A program made the position numbers and the translations under genes. The notes under the pieces were generated by a model. It saw nothing but the letters and a program-made list of their open reading frames with translations, had not been told where the DNA came from and ran no database searches. A DNA stretch of 9,078 nt from DATFNV01 sp035266225 (GTDB lineage: Bacteria > Planctomycetota > Planctomycetia > Gemmatales > Gemmataceae): assembly GCA_035266225.1 (NCBI GenBank), contig DATFNV010000328.1:1-9078 (forward strand). The letters run 5' to 3'. This document shows, piece after piece, positions 1 through 6,251 of this stretch (positions are counted from its first letter, which is position 1; each line of letters begins with the position of its first letter).

Positions 1-362
1 TCCGCCCCCTCCGGGACGAGTATGTCGATCTGCGCGGAAGCCGCGGCCGGTTCGGGCTCGCGGAGGACTCGGGGGACCAGCGACAGGTCCAGTCCGGGAG
101 GGACCACCGGAGATCGGGTCATCGGCGGGGTGGGGTACTGCGGCGTGGAAGCGGGCTCCGGGTAGGACGGGCGCTGGTAGTAGGACATCGGCGGCGCGAA
201 GTAGTGCGACGTCGATCGGTTGGCTGGCGAGACGGTGTCGCGACTCGACGGGTAATGGTAGGTGCTCGGCGGGCTGACGAAGCCGGGCGGGGCGGCGTGA
301 CTGCCCGCGGCCGTGAGCAGCAGCGCGGGGGCGAGCAAGGCGAAGGATCGCATCCGCAACAT
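1..362 (-). CDS. Secreted TIGR03000-type protein, N-terminal part (runs off left edge)
   Basis: The frame is open from an ATG at 362 to base 1 with no stop, giving about 120 residues of a longer protein. The start is supported by an AGAGG Shine-Dalgarno-like stretch about 8 bases upstream. Residues 1-23 (MLRMRSFALLAPALLLTAAG..) form a short basic then hydrophobic signal peptide ending near SHA-A. Residues 25-108 are a Pro/Ser/Tyr-rich low-complexity linker (STYHYP, SYYQRPSY). The last visible residues, AQIDILVPEGA, match the opening strand of the TIGR03000 domain, whose family consensus continues with a VWF-like motif, so the window probably cuts the gene just inside that domain. It lies 42 bases downstream of another TIGR03000 gene on the same strand, so the two are probably co-transcribed paralogues. 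The molecular role of TIGR03000 proteins is unknown; an exported or envelope location is inferred from the signal peptide. A second in-frame ATG at codon 4 is possible. Confidence 0.8.
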   Translation of the reverse strand, partial: MLRMRSFALLAPALLLTAAGSHAAPPGFVSPPSTYHYPSSRDTVSPANRSTSHYFAPPMSYYQRPSYPEPASTPQYPTPPMTRSPVVPPGLDLSLVPRVLREPEPAAASAQIDILVPEGA

Positions 363-404
363 AGCGGGCCTCTTTCTGGGACAATCGGCGCCACGGCGGC
401 CGAG

Positions 405-1103
405 TCAGGGCTTGGCCGGTTTCGGCGCTTCGACAGCCTCGGGGGCGGGTTTCATGAAATCGATGGTCGCCCGACTGCCCGCCAACACGTCGATGCTCCG
501 CGACTGAACCACTTCCTTGCCGCCCTCCATCCAGCGCGCCTTGACGACGTAGGTGTAATCCTGGCCGGGCGTCAGCGCCGGCGACACGAACTCGCGCACG
601 CCGCCGGTCTGGCGCGTTTTGCCCTGCCCGAACCAGACCTCGGCGTCGGTCGGCACCTGCACCGTAACGTGGGCCGCGAGGTCTTGCGTCGGCCCCGCGC
701 CGGGGCCGGGGTTGGCCACGGAGTAACTCGATGGCGTTATGACCGCGGGCGGCGCGACGTAGATGGGGGCCGCGGGGGCGACGTAGCTCGGCACGTCGTA
801 GTAGTCCCCGGCGTAGTAGGGGGCACCGTAGGAGCCGTAGGGGTAGCCGTAACCGAGGTAGAGGCCGTAGCCGTAGCCGCGGTTGTAGTAGCCGCCGCGG
901 TAGACAGGGCCGACGTGGACAGCGCCGCCGTGGGCGACTACGTGGCCGCCGCCGTGGGCGACCGCGTGGCCGCCGCCGTGGCCGCCGCCGTGGCCACCGC
1001 CGTGGCCGCCGTGGCCGCCGGCGTCAGCAGCGCCGGGCGCAAACAGCAGGGCGGCTGCGGCGACGACCGGCACTGCCAGGGTGAGGAATCGGGGGTGCGA
1101 CAT
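405..1103 (-). CDS. Secreted His/Gly- and Tyr-rich protein with C-terminal TIGR03000 domain
   Basis: This encodes 232 aa. The start at 1103 has an AAGGAG Shine-Dalgarno sequence 8 bases upstream. Residues 1-28 are a signal peptide (long Ala/Leu/Val core, ending AADA-G). Residues 29-60 are nearly all Gly and His in GGH/GGGH repeats. Residues 67-102 are rich in Tyr and Gly (RGGYYNRGYGYG). A Pro/Ala/Val linker follows to about 140. Residues 145-217 form a TIGR03000 domain, with AHVTVQVPTDAEVWFGQGK at its start, a Thr/Arg-rich turn, then strands ending in RSIDVLAGSRATIDF. This domain is common in planctomycete exported proteins and is of unknown function. The protein probably acts outside the cytoplasm. 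The His/Gly tract could bind transition metals or make contacts in a matrix; that is inference only. The gene precedes a second TIGR03000 gene by 42 bases, and a candidate promoter lies about 120 bases upstream. Confidence 0.9.
   Translation of the reverse strand: MSHPRFLTLAVPVVAAAALLFAPGAADAGGHGGHGGGHGGGHGGGHAVAHGGGHVVAHGGAVHVGPVYRGGYYNRGYGYGLYLGYGYPYGSYGAPYYAGDYYDVPSYVAPAAPIYVAPPAVITPSSYSVANPGPGAGPTQDLAAHVTVQVPTDAEVWFGQGKTRQTGGVREFVSPALTPGQDYTYVVKARWMEGGKEVVQSRSIDVLAGSRATIDFMKPAPEAVEAPKPAKP
924..1019 (-). repeat. Degenerate GGH-coding tandem repeat
   Basis: The Gly/His tract of the TIGR03000 protein (residues 29-60) is encoded by short repeats of gccgccgtgg type on the plus strand, with small variations. 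Such tracts are prone to slippage, so the number of GGH units may differ between strains. The repeat keeps the reading frame. Confidence 0.75.
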
Positions 1104-1230
1104 TGGGATGGCTCCTTGCGGCGCCGCGGTGCGCCACGTCGGACCGACTCAACACGCGGGGACGGCCGGCATGGGGACTCGGGCACCTGCCCACCGGGGT
1201 GGGTGCAGGATGGGCTTTGATTCTACCCCC

Positions 1231-1236
1231 ATTATA
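1231..1236 (-). promoter_or_regulatory. Candidate -10 box (TATAAT) for the TIGR03000 pair
   Basis: Read on the minus strand, this is a perfect TATAAT hexamer in an A+T-rich patch (TGTGTATAATGGGGG) in otherwise GC-rich DNA. It lies about 128 bases upstream of the start at 1103 and is correctly oriented. I see no convincing -35 hexamer 16-18 bases upstream, so this is a one-element call. The 1104-1308 strip around it contains no gene. Confidence 0.4.
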
Positions 1237-1308
1237 CACAGGCCGATCCTGAAGTGTGCGCCGCGGCGGGGGCCTGAGCACGCGCCGCCAGCGCGGGCGT
1301 TTGGGCTT

Positions 1309-1635
1309 TCACGGCTGAGGCCCCTTCATTAGCAGCAACAGCAGGACCACGGGCGTCTTCGCCTGAATGCTGTGGCGCAAGTCCTTGGGCATGTGGACCC
1401 AGGTGCCGGGCCTGGCCTCCACGGTGTCGTGGCCCAGCGTCAGCTTCGCCTCGCCCTGAAGGAAGTGCAGCACGGCGGGCATTGAGGCGGTGTGTTCGGA
1501 AAGCTCTTCGCCCTGGGCGAACCCGAAGAGGACTGCCTTGAGCCGGTCGTCGTTGGAGAGCGTGCGGCTCAGGATGCCCTTGTCGGGCGGCTGGACCTCT
1601 TTCGCCAGATCAAGGAACACGTTGTAATCGCTCAT
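1309..1635 (-). CDS. Small single-domain cupin protein
   Basis: This encodes 108 aa, starting MSDYNVFLDLAKEV. The start at 1635 is fixed by a strong GGAGGAG Shine-Dalgarno sequence about 10 bases upstream; a longer open frame continues upstream but overlaps the preceding gene and has no better start. The protein has the size and pattern of a small cupin: a first motif around residues 41-70 (QGEELSEHTA .. LHFLQGEAKLTLG) and a second around 77-91 (PGTWVHMPKDLRHSI). Likely metal ligands are His48 in the first motif and His88 in the second, with His57 or His81 as possible extras. The first motif lacks the usual HxH pair, so metal binding and activity are uncertain. No signal peptide is seen, so it is probably cytoplasmic. 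The C-terminal VVLLLLLMKGP is a final hydrophobic strand. It follows the SpoIIAA-like gene by 70 bases on the same strand, suggesting one operon. The substrate is unknown. Confidence 0.85.
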   Translation of the reverse strand: MSDYNVFLDLAKEVQPPDKGILSRTLSNDDRLKAVLFGFAQGEELSEHTASMPAVLHFLQGEAKLTLGHDTVEARPGTWVHMPKDLRHSIQAKTPVVLLLLLMKGPQP

Positions 1636-1705
1636 GCCCGTAGCTCTCCTCCGAGGGCCTGCTCCCAGCGTGGCACGTCGCTGCCGAAGCTCTCGTGCCA
1701 GCCGG

Positions 1706-2194
1706 TCAGCCCTCGTTCCTGGCGGCCTGGTTTGCCGCCAGAAGTTCTCGTTCCGCCGCCAGCCAGAAGCGGGTGCCGTCCCCCGGCGGCTTCCCGGCGG
1801 CCTCCCATTTGAGATAGGCCCGGCGCTCGACCTCCTCCTGAACCCCTTCCAGCACCCACTGCCACGCCAGTTCGACCTCCGCCGGGCGGAAGCGGCGCAC
1901 CTGCCGAAAGGGTTGAGTGAGCCTGGTGAGGTACTCTTGCCCTGGCCCCTCCTCCACGATGGCACAGCGCCCCAGGGCGCCGCCGTGGGCGGAGAAGCGG
2001 TTCAGGTCAGGCCCGCCGTTATCGGCTGCCCACGCCTGGACGGCTGCGAGTTCCAGCAGCACGTGGACCTTGCCATCCTCCCGCAGTAACCTCTCTAGCT
2101 TGACCAGAAGTCTCTCCTCGTCGGCGTGCATCACTTCGCCGCTCACCCTGACGCCGAGCACGTTCCCCAAACTGCGGCCGAGAAAAGTCAGCAT
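1706..2194 (-). CDS. SpoIIAA-like protein with C-terminal DUF2934 segment
   Basis: This encodes 162 aa, starting MLTFLGRSLGNVLGVRVSGEV. The start at 2194 has an AAGGA Shine-Dalgarno sequence 8 bases upstream; the frame stays open to 2407, but the extension is low-complexity and has no good start. Residues 5-118 fit the SpoIIAA-like family (PF11964): an SGEV strand, a helix with paired acidic residues (ADEERLLVKLERLL), a KVHVLLEL strand with an Ala/Trp-rich loop, then RCAIVEEG, a helix, and FRPAEVELAWQWV. Residues 121-158 match DUF2934 (ERRAYLKWEAAGKP .. FWLAAERELLAA), a short motif seen at protein ends in many proteobacteria and planctomycetes. SpoIIAA-like proteins are STAS-fold-related and often thought to be regulatory, but I see no kinase or sigma-factor partner nearby. 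The protein is probably cytoplasmic. It heads a likely two-gene unit with the downstream cupin. Family assignment is fairly sure; function is not. Confidence 0.85.
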   Translation of the reverse strand: MLTFLGRSLGNVLGVRVSGEVMHADEERLLVKLERLLREDGKVHVLLELAAVQAWAADNGGPDLNRFSAHGGALGRCAIVEEGPGQEYLTRLTQPFRQVRRFRPAEVELAWQWVLEGVQEEVERRAYLKWEAAGKPPGDGTRFWLAAERELLAANQAARNEG

Positions 2195-2584
2195 GGCGTT
2201 AGTCCTTGTCGTGGCGATTGGGCCGCCCGGCGGCATCCCGGAAGCGAGTGGGAATCCCCGGTCCCGCTCCTCAGTGCGATAGCCGCCTTGTAGAGCAAGC
2301 CCCGTGCCGCCGGCCGCCGAGACTCCGCTGGATGCCGTCATCCCTCGCCGGAAGAAGCGCCGGCCAGGCATTCTGCTGGCAGAACAACGAGGGAGCGAGC
2401 AAGACAAGAATAGGGGTGGGAATCGGCAGCGGGCGGCTCGCAGTGGATTCCTACCTCATCGGGGGAAAGTAAGTTGTACCGAATCCGCACGCCGGCAACA
2501 CGATAGGGATAACACCGCACACCCCTGGCACCAAACGATGCCCGCCCTTGGGGTGGTCCTTGCCGGTCACACGGCAATGACTTG

Positions 2585-2628
2585 GCCGCTTGCGGCTTCG
2601 CCATCTTTCCTGCGAAGCCACAAGCGGC
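2585..2628. repeat. 17-bp inverted repeat (hairpin), AAGCCGCAAGCGGC family
   Basis: The left arm GCCGCTTGCGGCTTCGC (2585-2601) and right arm GCGAAGCCACAAGCGGC (2612-2628) pair over 17 positions with a single G/T-type mismatch, around a 10-base loop. On the plus strand the hairpin is followed within a few bases by GAGAGTTTTTGA, a weak T run. Since both flanking genes are on the minus strand, a plus-strand terminator has no obvious client. It may instead be a mobile palindromic repeat. Confidence 0.7.
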
Positions 2629-2674
2629 AAGAGAGTTTTTGATACAGTTTCTTAGCGGATTCCAGGCTTCCACC

Positions 2675-2690
2675 AAGCCGCAAGCGGCTT
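2675..2690. repeat. Short palindrome AAGCCGCAAGCGGCTT just past a stop codon
   Basis: This is a near-perfect palindrome whose 14-base core AAGCCGCAAGCGGC is also present in both arms of the hairpin at 2585-2628. It starts 14 bases beyond the stop codon of the unknown secreted protein (stop at 2704-2706). In the minus-strand transcript it can form a 6-bp stem with a 4-base loop, so it could contribute to termination, but no T tract follows. Confidence 0.55.
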
Positions 2691-2703
2691 TCGGCACAGA
2701 CTC

Positions 2704-3468
2704 TTATTCCACCGGAATCCACCCGCGTGCCTTGTCCCGGTCGAAGCGGCGCGGCACTTCATAGGACACCTCGACGTGCTTGTCGCCCACCTCGATGCCG
2801 CCCAGCGCCGGCTCCCACACCCAGGTCCAGCGCTGGAACTCGCTCTTCGCCATCAGAAGGCGATCCAGGATCTTTGTCCGCTTTTCCTTGCTCCACGTCC
2901 CGCGGCGGTAGGTGTACTGCCAGACCTCATGACGGGCCGTCGCCACCGGGGCGCCATACTCGCCGTCATAACTCGTCGGCTGGTCGCGCACCAGCTGCAT
3001 CAGGACGCGCACCTGCTTCTCGTCGCCGCCCAGGTACAGCGGCGTCACCTTGTTCTCGTAGTGCTGCGACGCCGCGATGTCCTTGAGGATCACGTCGCGC
3101 ACCTCCTCCGAAACCTTGGCGGAAGGCGGCAGGAAGCGGTCGAACTCGGCGACCGGCGGGTAGTGGAAGCCTTCGACACGGACCCGCTCGCCGGCCAGGA
3201 TCACCAGATCGTAGCGACCGGCAGGCAGCTGTCGGAACACCCAGCGGTTACCGGCCAGGCGCTCGGCCCGCGCTGTCACTTCGGGCTTGTCGATCTTTGC
3301 CTTGGCATCGACCGGCTTGCGCGGGGCGCCGTCGCGGTCCCAGCGGTCGAGGGCGCCGACGAAGGTCACGCCCTCCGACTTGCCCAGGGCGACGATCAAC
3401 TCGCCGGCGCGGGCGTTCGCGGTGCCTAGCGCGGCCAGCAACACGATAAGGCTTCGCCTGGTTCCCAT
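2704..3468 (-). CDS. Secreted protein of unknown function, coupled to the PA14/PKD/TPR gene
   Basis: This encodes 254 aa, starting MGTRRSLIVLLAALG. The start at 3468 has a TGAGGTG Shine-Dalgarno sequence that overlaps the stop codon of the upstream gene, only 10 bases away, so the two are almost certainly co-translated. Residues 1-21 form a signal peptide ending in ANARA-G. The mature part begins GELIVALGKSEGVTFVGAL and looks strand-rich. FRQLPAGRYDLVILAGERV (residues 78-96) resembles the LPxGxYxL turn of Ig-like carboxypeptidase-regulatory-type domains, but this is tentative. Residues 118-164 are probably helical. The C-terminal part is rich in aromatic residues (HEVWQYTYRRGTW, FQRWTWVWEP) and ends DRDKARGWIPVE. 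I do not recognise a named family or catalytic motif. An exported partner of the upstream protein is the simplest reading. A longer frame upstream of Met1 overlaps the neighbouring gene in another frame and is rejected. Confidence 0.85.
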   Translation of the reverse strand: MGTRRSLIVLLAALGTANARAGELIVALGKSEGVTFVGALDRWDRDGAPRKPVDAKAKIDKPEVTARAERLAGNRWVFRQLPAGRYDLVILAGERVRVEGFHYPPVAEFDRFLPPSAKVSEEVRDVILKDIAASQHYENKVTPLYLGGDEKQVRVLMQLVRDQPTSYDGEYGAPVATARHEVWQYTYRRGTWSKEKRTKILDRLLMAKSEFQRWTWVWEPALGGIEVGDKHVEVSYEVPRRFDRDKARGWIPVE

Positions 3469-3478
3469 GAGCAGCACC

Positions 3479-5617
3479 TCACGGCTTGCGGGGCAGTTTC
3501 GTCTCATTCGGCTTCGTGGTTGGGGGGTTGGCCACCTTCCGCCGGGCGGTCTCGACGAGCGGACTACCGGGGTAATCGGTGAGGAACGCCTTGTAAGCCG
3601 CCAAGGCTCGCTCGACGTGGCCCTGCTTCTCCTCGCACTCGGCGGCGAGGAGGGCCAAGCGGTCGGCGTAGGGCGAGTCGGGGTTGAGCGCGGCCAGGTC
3701 ACCGGCCACGGCGACGGCCTGCGCGTACTTGCCGCGGGCCGCCCAGTATTGCGCTTGCAGCAGGGGCAGGTAGCCATCGACCTTGTCGCCGGGGAACTCC
3801 TCCTGCCAGCGGCGCAGCTCGTCGCGCGCCCGGTCCAACTCGTTGTCGCGCAGGAAGGCCTCCGCGGAACGGCTGAAGGAGCCGCGCCAGGCGTTCTGCT
3901 CCGCGGCGCTGCGGCGTGTCGTCAGGCAGGCCGCCGCCCGCTCGTAGGCGGCGCGGGCCTTCTCCCGGTCGCCGCCCCGGGCGTGCCAGTCGCCCCACAG
4001 CCGCTGGAGCCGACCCGTCAGCGCCGGGTTGTCGCTACGGGCCAACCGCGCCTTGGCCGACTTCAGCAGCGGTTCGGCCTCGCCGCGCCGCAGCAGGTCG
4101 TTCAGGCAGACGTCGGCCGCCTCCAACTCGCACTCCGTCTTGCCGCGCTCGGCACTGATCGCCCGGCCCACGGCTGGCCACACCGCCAACGCGCCCTCGG
4201 CGTCGTCGCAGCGGTCGCGCAGCAGCGGCGCCACGACCCTCACCAGTTCCAGGAGCGTTTCCTGGTCGTCCTCCGCCGTCGCCGCCAGCAGGGCCGCCTT
4301 GCCGGCCTTCGCCGCCCGCGCGCCTTGCCCCGCCTGGTCGCAGGCCCGCACCAGCTGCAGCACGTCGGCCTTGCTCAACCGCGTCGCATCGTACTGGTTC
4401 AGGAGCGGCAGGTAGTCGGCCACCTGGTCCGGTCCCTTCTTCGGGTCGGAGGCGGTGACGCCCCGGTGGACCAGGATCCGGTTGACCGTCTGCCGAGTTT
4501 GACCGGTTCGGGTGACCGACAGCTTCACCGCGTACAACCCGGGGCGGAGGTAGACGTGCGCCGGCTCGGCCTGCTCGCTCGTCTGGCCGTCGCCGAAGTC
4601 CCAGCGGGTGGCCGTGCGCGCGGTCACCGGTGCGGCGGAGAGGTCGCGGAACTGCACGCGCACCAGTGGCTGTTCAGCCTCCAGGACCGGCGCCTCGCCG
4701 GTGACGACCGCGCTGAAGTCGGGCTGTGACTCCTTGACCACGTGCCGCAGCCCGACGGCGGGAAGGTGGGCGACCTCGTCGGCGCCGAACGCGCGCGCCG
4801 GGATCGGCTCCGGCTGCGCCGCCTTCGGTGGCTGCCAGGCGGCGACCATGCATGCCTCGGGGCCTGACGCGGCGTGGAGGTACTCGAAGGTGTGCGGACC
4901 CTTGTCCAGGTGGACCTCGCCCTTGATGCGGGCGTCGTGGACCGGCCCATGAAGCCCGGGGGCCGCGACGACCTCCTGGCCGTCAATCAGCAGGAAACTG
5001 CAGTCCTGGCTCGACGTGAAAAAGAGGTACTTGCCCGTGCTTTCGACGTGGAGTGTGCCGCGGTAGCGACTGAGGAAAGGCTCCGGGTTGGGGAGGAAGG
5101 GGTTGAAGCGGTGCGAGACGCTCGCGACGTAATCGGCGCCGACCGGCTCGGCCTCGGTGAAGGCATTGCGGACTGCGGCCGCCCGCTGCGGGTCGCACGC
5201 TTTCCAGCGGCGCGTTTCCAGGAGCAGGCCCGGCGACTCGCCCCAGGCCGGCCGATCAACCGGCGTCGGGCCGCCGTAGTAGATCCGATAGGCCTTCCCG
5301 CCGCGGACCGTCTGGAACGCCACCCGGCAGAAATCTCCCGGCCCGACTTGCAGCACGCGCCACGGCACCGTGCGCTCGCCCTCGAACACCGCGAGGTTGC
5401 GCCCGTCGGCGCTCAGGTCGCCGTGCGTGAAGAACTCCGCCACCACGACGGCGGGGGCGGAAGCGCCCGCCGGGAGCTGCACCACTCTCCGCCAGCAAAG
5501 GGTGCCGCCCGGCCACGAGTCCTGTGCCGGCGCCGGAGGGCTGGCAGCGCCGAACGCCAGCAAAGTGACGAGGACGGTGGATGTCGTGATCGCGGCCCGC
5601 GGTTGCAGCGGCAGCAT
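3479..5617 (-). CDS. Large secreted protein with PA14-like, PKD and TPR-like regions
   Basis: This encodes 712 aa. The start at 5617 is chosen because GGGAGG lies 8 bases upstream and a signal peptide follows directly (residues 1-32, ending PAPAQ-D); an upstream ATG at 5806 would bury the signal peptide. Residues 36-116 are strand-rich (CWRRVVQLPAG .. YRIYYGG), recalling DUF2341-type regions. Residues 183-265 look PA14-like: STGKYLFFTSSQDCSFLLID is the typical strand pair with the ID-Gly turn, then DKGPHTFEYLHA. Residues 312-386 are a PKD domain with the hallmark WDFGDG (339-344), HVY (354-356) and YAVKLSVT (362-369). Residues 400-695 are helical, with TPR-like repeats clearest at 540-565 (GGDREKARAAYERAAACL) and 620-690. 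The tail is Pro/Lys-rich. PA14 and PKD domains commonly mediate carbohydrate or protein binding outside the cell, so an envelope scaffold or binding role is inferred. No catalytic domain is visible. It is the first gene of a two-gene unit. Confidence 0.88.
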   Translation of the reverse strand: MLPLQPRAAITTSTVLVTLLAFGAASPPAPAQDSWPGGTLCWRRVVQLPAGASAPAVVVAEFFTHGDLSADGRNLAVFEGERTVPWRVLQVGPGDFCRVAFQTVRGGKAYRIYYGGPTPVDRPAWGESPGLLLETRRWKACDPQRAAAVRNAFTEAEPVGADYVASVSHRFNPFLPNPEPFLSRYRGTLHVESTGKYLFFTSSQDCSFLLIDGQEVVAAPGLHGPVHDARIKGEVHLDKGPHTFEYLHAASGPEACMVAAWQPPKAAQPEPIPARAFGADEVAHLPAVGLRHVVKESQPDFSAVVTGEAPVLEAEQPLVRVQFRDLSAAPVTARTATRWDFGDGQTSEQAEPAHVYLRPGLYAVKLSVTRTGQTRQTVNRILVHRGVTASDPKKGPDQVADYLPLLNQYDATRLSKADVLQLVRACDQAGQGARAAKAGKAALLAATAEDDQETLLELVRVVAPLLRDRCDDAEGALAVWPAVGRAISAERGKTECELEAADVCLNDLLRRGEAEPLLKSAKARLARSDNPALTGRLQRLWGDWHARGGDREKARAAYERAAACLTTRRSAAEQNAWRGSFSRSAEAFLRDNELDRARDELRRWQEEFPGDKVDGYLPLLQAQYWAARGKYAQAVAVAGDLAALNPDSPYADRLALLAAECEEKQGHVERALAAYKAFLTDYPGSPLVETARRKVANPPTTKPNETKLPRKP

Positions 5618-5752
5618 GGCTCCAGCCTCCCGAAGAAGTGCAGGGAGCGTCGGCAACTCTGATGCCGCCGGCCGGCCGCGCCGAGCGCTTCCGACGGACA
5701 CCGGGCCGCAAGCGCCGTGGTCCGGCAACAATCGACATCCGCCCCGGCCGAT

Positions 5753-5764
5753 ATTGTGTACAAT
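5753..5764. promoter_or_regulatory. Small palindrome ATTGTGTACAAT, possible operator
   Basis: This is a perfect 5-bp inverted repeat (ATTGT/ACAAT) with a 2-base centre, in an A+T-rich patch within GC-rich DNA. It lies 136 bases upstream of the PA14/PKD start. Next to it is AATCCGCACGC, which also occurs upstream of the SpoIIAA-like gene. The regulatory role is inference. Confidence 0.3.
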
Positions 5765-5908
5765 CCGCACGCGCCCTGTGCGGAACCGTGCCACTCGAGT
5801 CTTCAAGAGTTGCCGCTCGGTTCCGAGGCCGCGCGAAAAGCGCTTGCTCCCGCGGTCGGGGGCGAGGTCGGCACACCGATTGCTAAGGGGATCACGGGAG
5901 GTGTTGTT

Positions 5909-5954
5909 CGACCCCTGCCGGCTTGCCCGGCAGGTGAAGGAGGTCGGCGGCTAG
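5909..5954 (+). repeat. REP-like palindromic element, copy 1
   Basis: This is a 46-bp unit. It begins CGACC, contains the stem CCTGCCGG / CCGGCAGG around the 5-base loop CTTGC, continues with TGAAGGA and GGTCG (which can pair with the opening CGACC), and ends GGCTAG. It is identical over all 46 bases to copy 2, which starts 68 bases further on. Confidence 0.8.
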
Positions 5955-5976
5955 GGCCAGGACCGTGCCCCCACCC

Positions 5977-6022
5977 CGACCCCTGCCGGCTTGCCCGGCA
6001 GGTGAAGGAGGTCGGCGGCTAG
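5977..6022 (+). repeat. REP-like palindromic element, copy 2
   Basis: This is identical to copy 1 over 46 bases and in the same orientation. Identity between neighbouring non-coding copies implies recent duplication or continuing conversion. Confidence 0.8.
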
Positions 6023-6057
6023 GAGGGGAAGGGGGCTACCGTCCACGCTCGCCACCA

Positions 6058-6103
6058 TTAGCCAGCGACCTGCTTCACCTGCCGGGCAAGCCGGCGGGGG
6101 TCG
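6058..6103 (-). repeat. REP-like palindromic element, copy 3 (inverted)
   Basis: This is the reverse complement of the same unit, with a handful of changes: one in the left stem arm (CCCGCCGG rather than CCTGCCGG), one in the asymmetric bulge (AGCAGG rather than AGGAGG), and a few near the 3' tail. The stem core GCCGG-CTTGC-CCGGC is kept. Confidence 0.8.
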
Positions 6104-6133
6104 GGGAACAGAAGGAAGAGGACGCTACCGGCG

Positions 6134-6179
6134 CTAGCCGGCGACCTGCTTCACCTGCCGGGCAAGCCGGCAGGGGTCG
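6134..6179 (-). repeat. REP-like palindromic element, copy 4 (inverted)
   Basis: This is the reverse complement of the unit. It differs from copies 1 and 2 at two positions (AGCAGG in the bulge and TCGCCGG in the tail) and shares the first of these with copy 3. Copies 3 and 4 are thus a sub-family. Copy 4 ends about 70 bases before the moxR start codon. Confidence 0.8.
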
Positions 6180-6251
6180 AATAACAGTTCCCTTGTCTCC
6201 GTATTAGGCTCCCCCGATCCTCCCTGAACGTCTCTTGCCAGGAGCACGTCG

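Larger units (their letters stand above)
2195..2703. other. Gene-free stretch with palindromic repeats
   Basis: I find no convincing gene in these roughly 500 bases. Open frames exist on both strands, but they are short, low in complexity and lack ribosome binding sites. The stretch is upstream of the SpoIIAA-like gene and downstream of the unknown secreted protein, so it should hold the terminator of one and the promoter of the other. It contains a 17-bp inverted repeat at 2585-2628, a related palindrome at 2675-2690, and a TGTAC/AATCCGCACGC motif at 2475-2492 that recurs upstream of the PA14/PKD gene. Confidence 0.6.
5618..6251. other. Divergent intergenic region with REP-like array
   Basis: These 634 bases separate the leftward PA14/PKD/TPR gene from the rightward moxR gene, so both promoters should be here. 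I find no convincing gene: open frames that enter the region are antisense or read through the repeats, giving the same LPACPAGEGGRRL-type peptide several times. The right half (5909-6179) is filled by four 46-bp palindromic elements. The left half has a short perfect palindrome ATTGTGTACAAT (5753-5764), a possible operator. I see no clean -35/-10 pair on either strand. Confidence 0.6.

Noticed and set aside
204..1220. Open frame of 338 codons on the plus strand over the TIGR03000 pair
   Set aside because: It is the antisense of the GGH and TIGR03000 coding sequence; long Val/Ala runs arise from the repeat. The minus-strand genes have signal peptides and ribosome sites.
2629..2645. Intrinsic terminator after the 2585-2628 hairpin
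   Set aside because: The T run (GTTTTTG) is short and on the plus strand, whereas both flanking genes are on the minus strand, so it has no transcript to end.
3287..4729. Long open frame (480 codons) on the plus strand across the PA14/PKD/TPR gene
   Set aside because: It is antisense to a gene with signal peptide, PKD motif and Shine-Dalgarno sequence. The composition (Arg, Ala, Gly, Val, Gln) is that of a high-GC shadow frame and shows no domain.
5618..5806. Upstream extension of the PA14/PKD protein to an ATG at 5806
   Set aside because: The extension is Arg/Gly-rich and would place the signal peptide at residue 64; the start at 5617 has a good Shine-Dalgarno sequence.
5909..6179. CRISPR array
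   Set aside because: Four repeats are present, but they are in both orientations, the spacing is unequal and no cas genes are nearby; the palindromic-element reading fits better.
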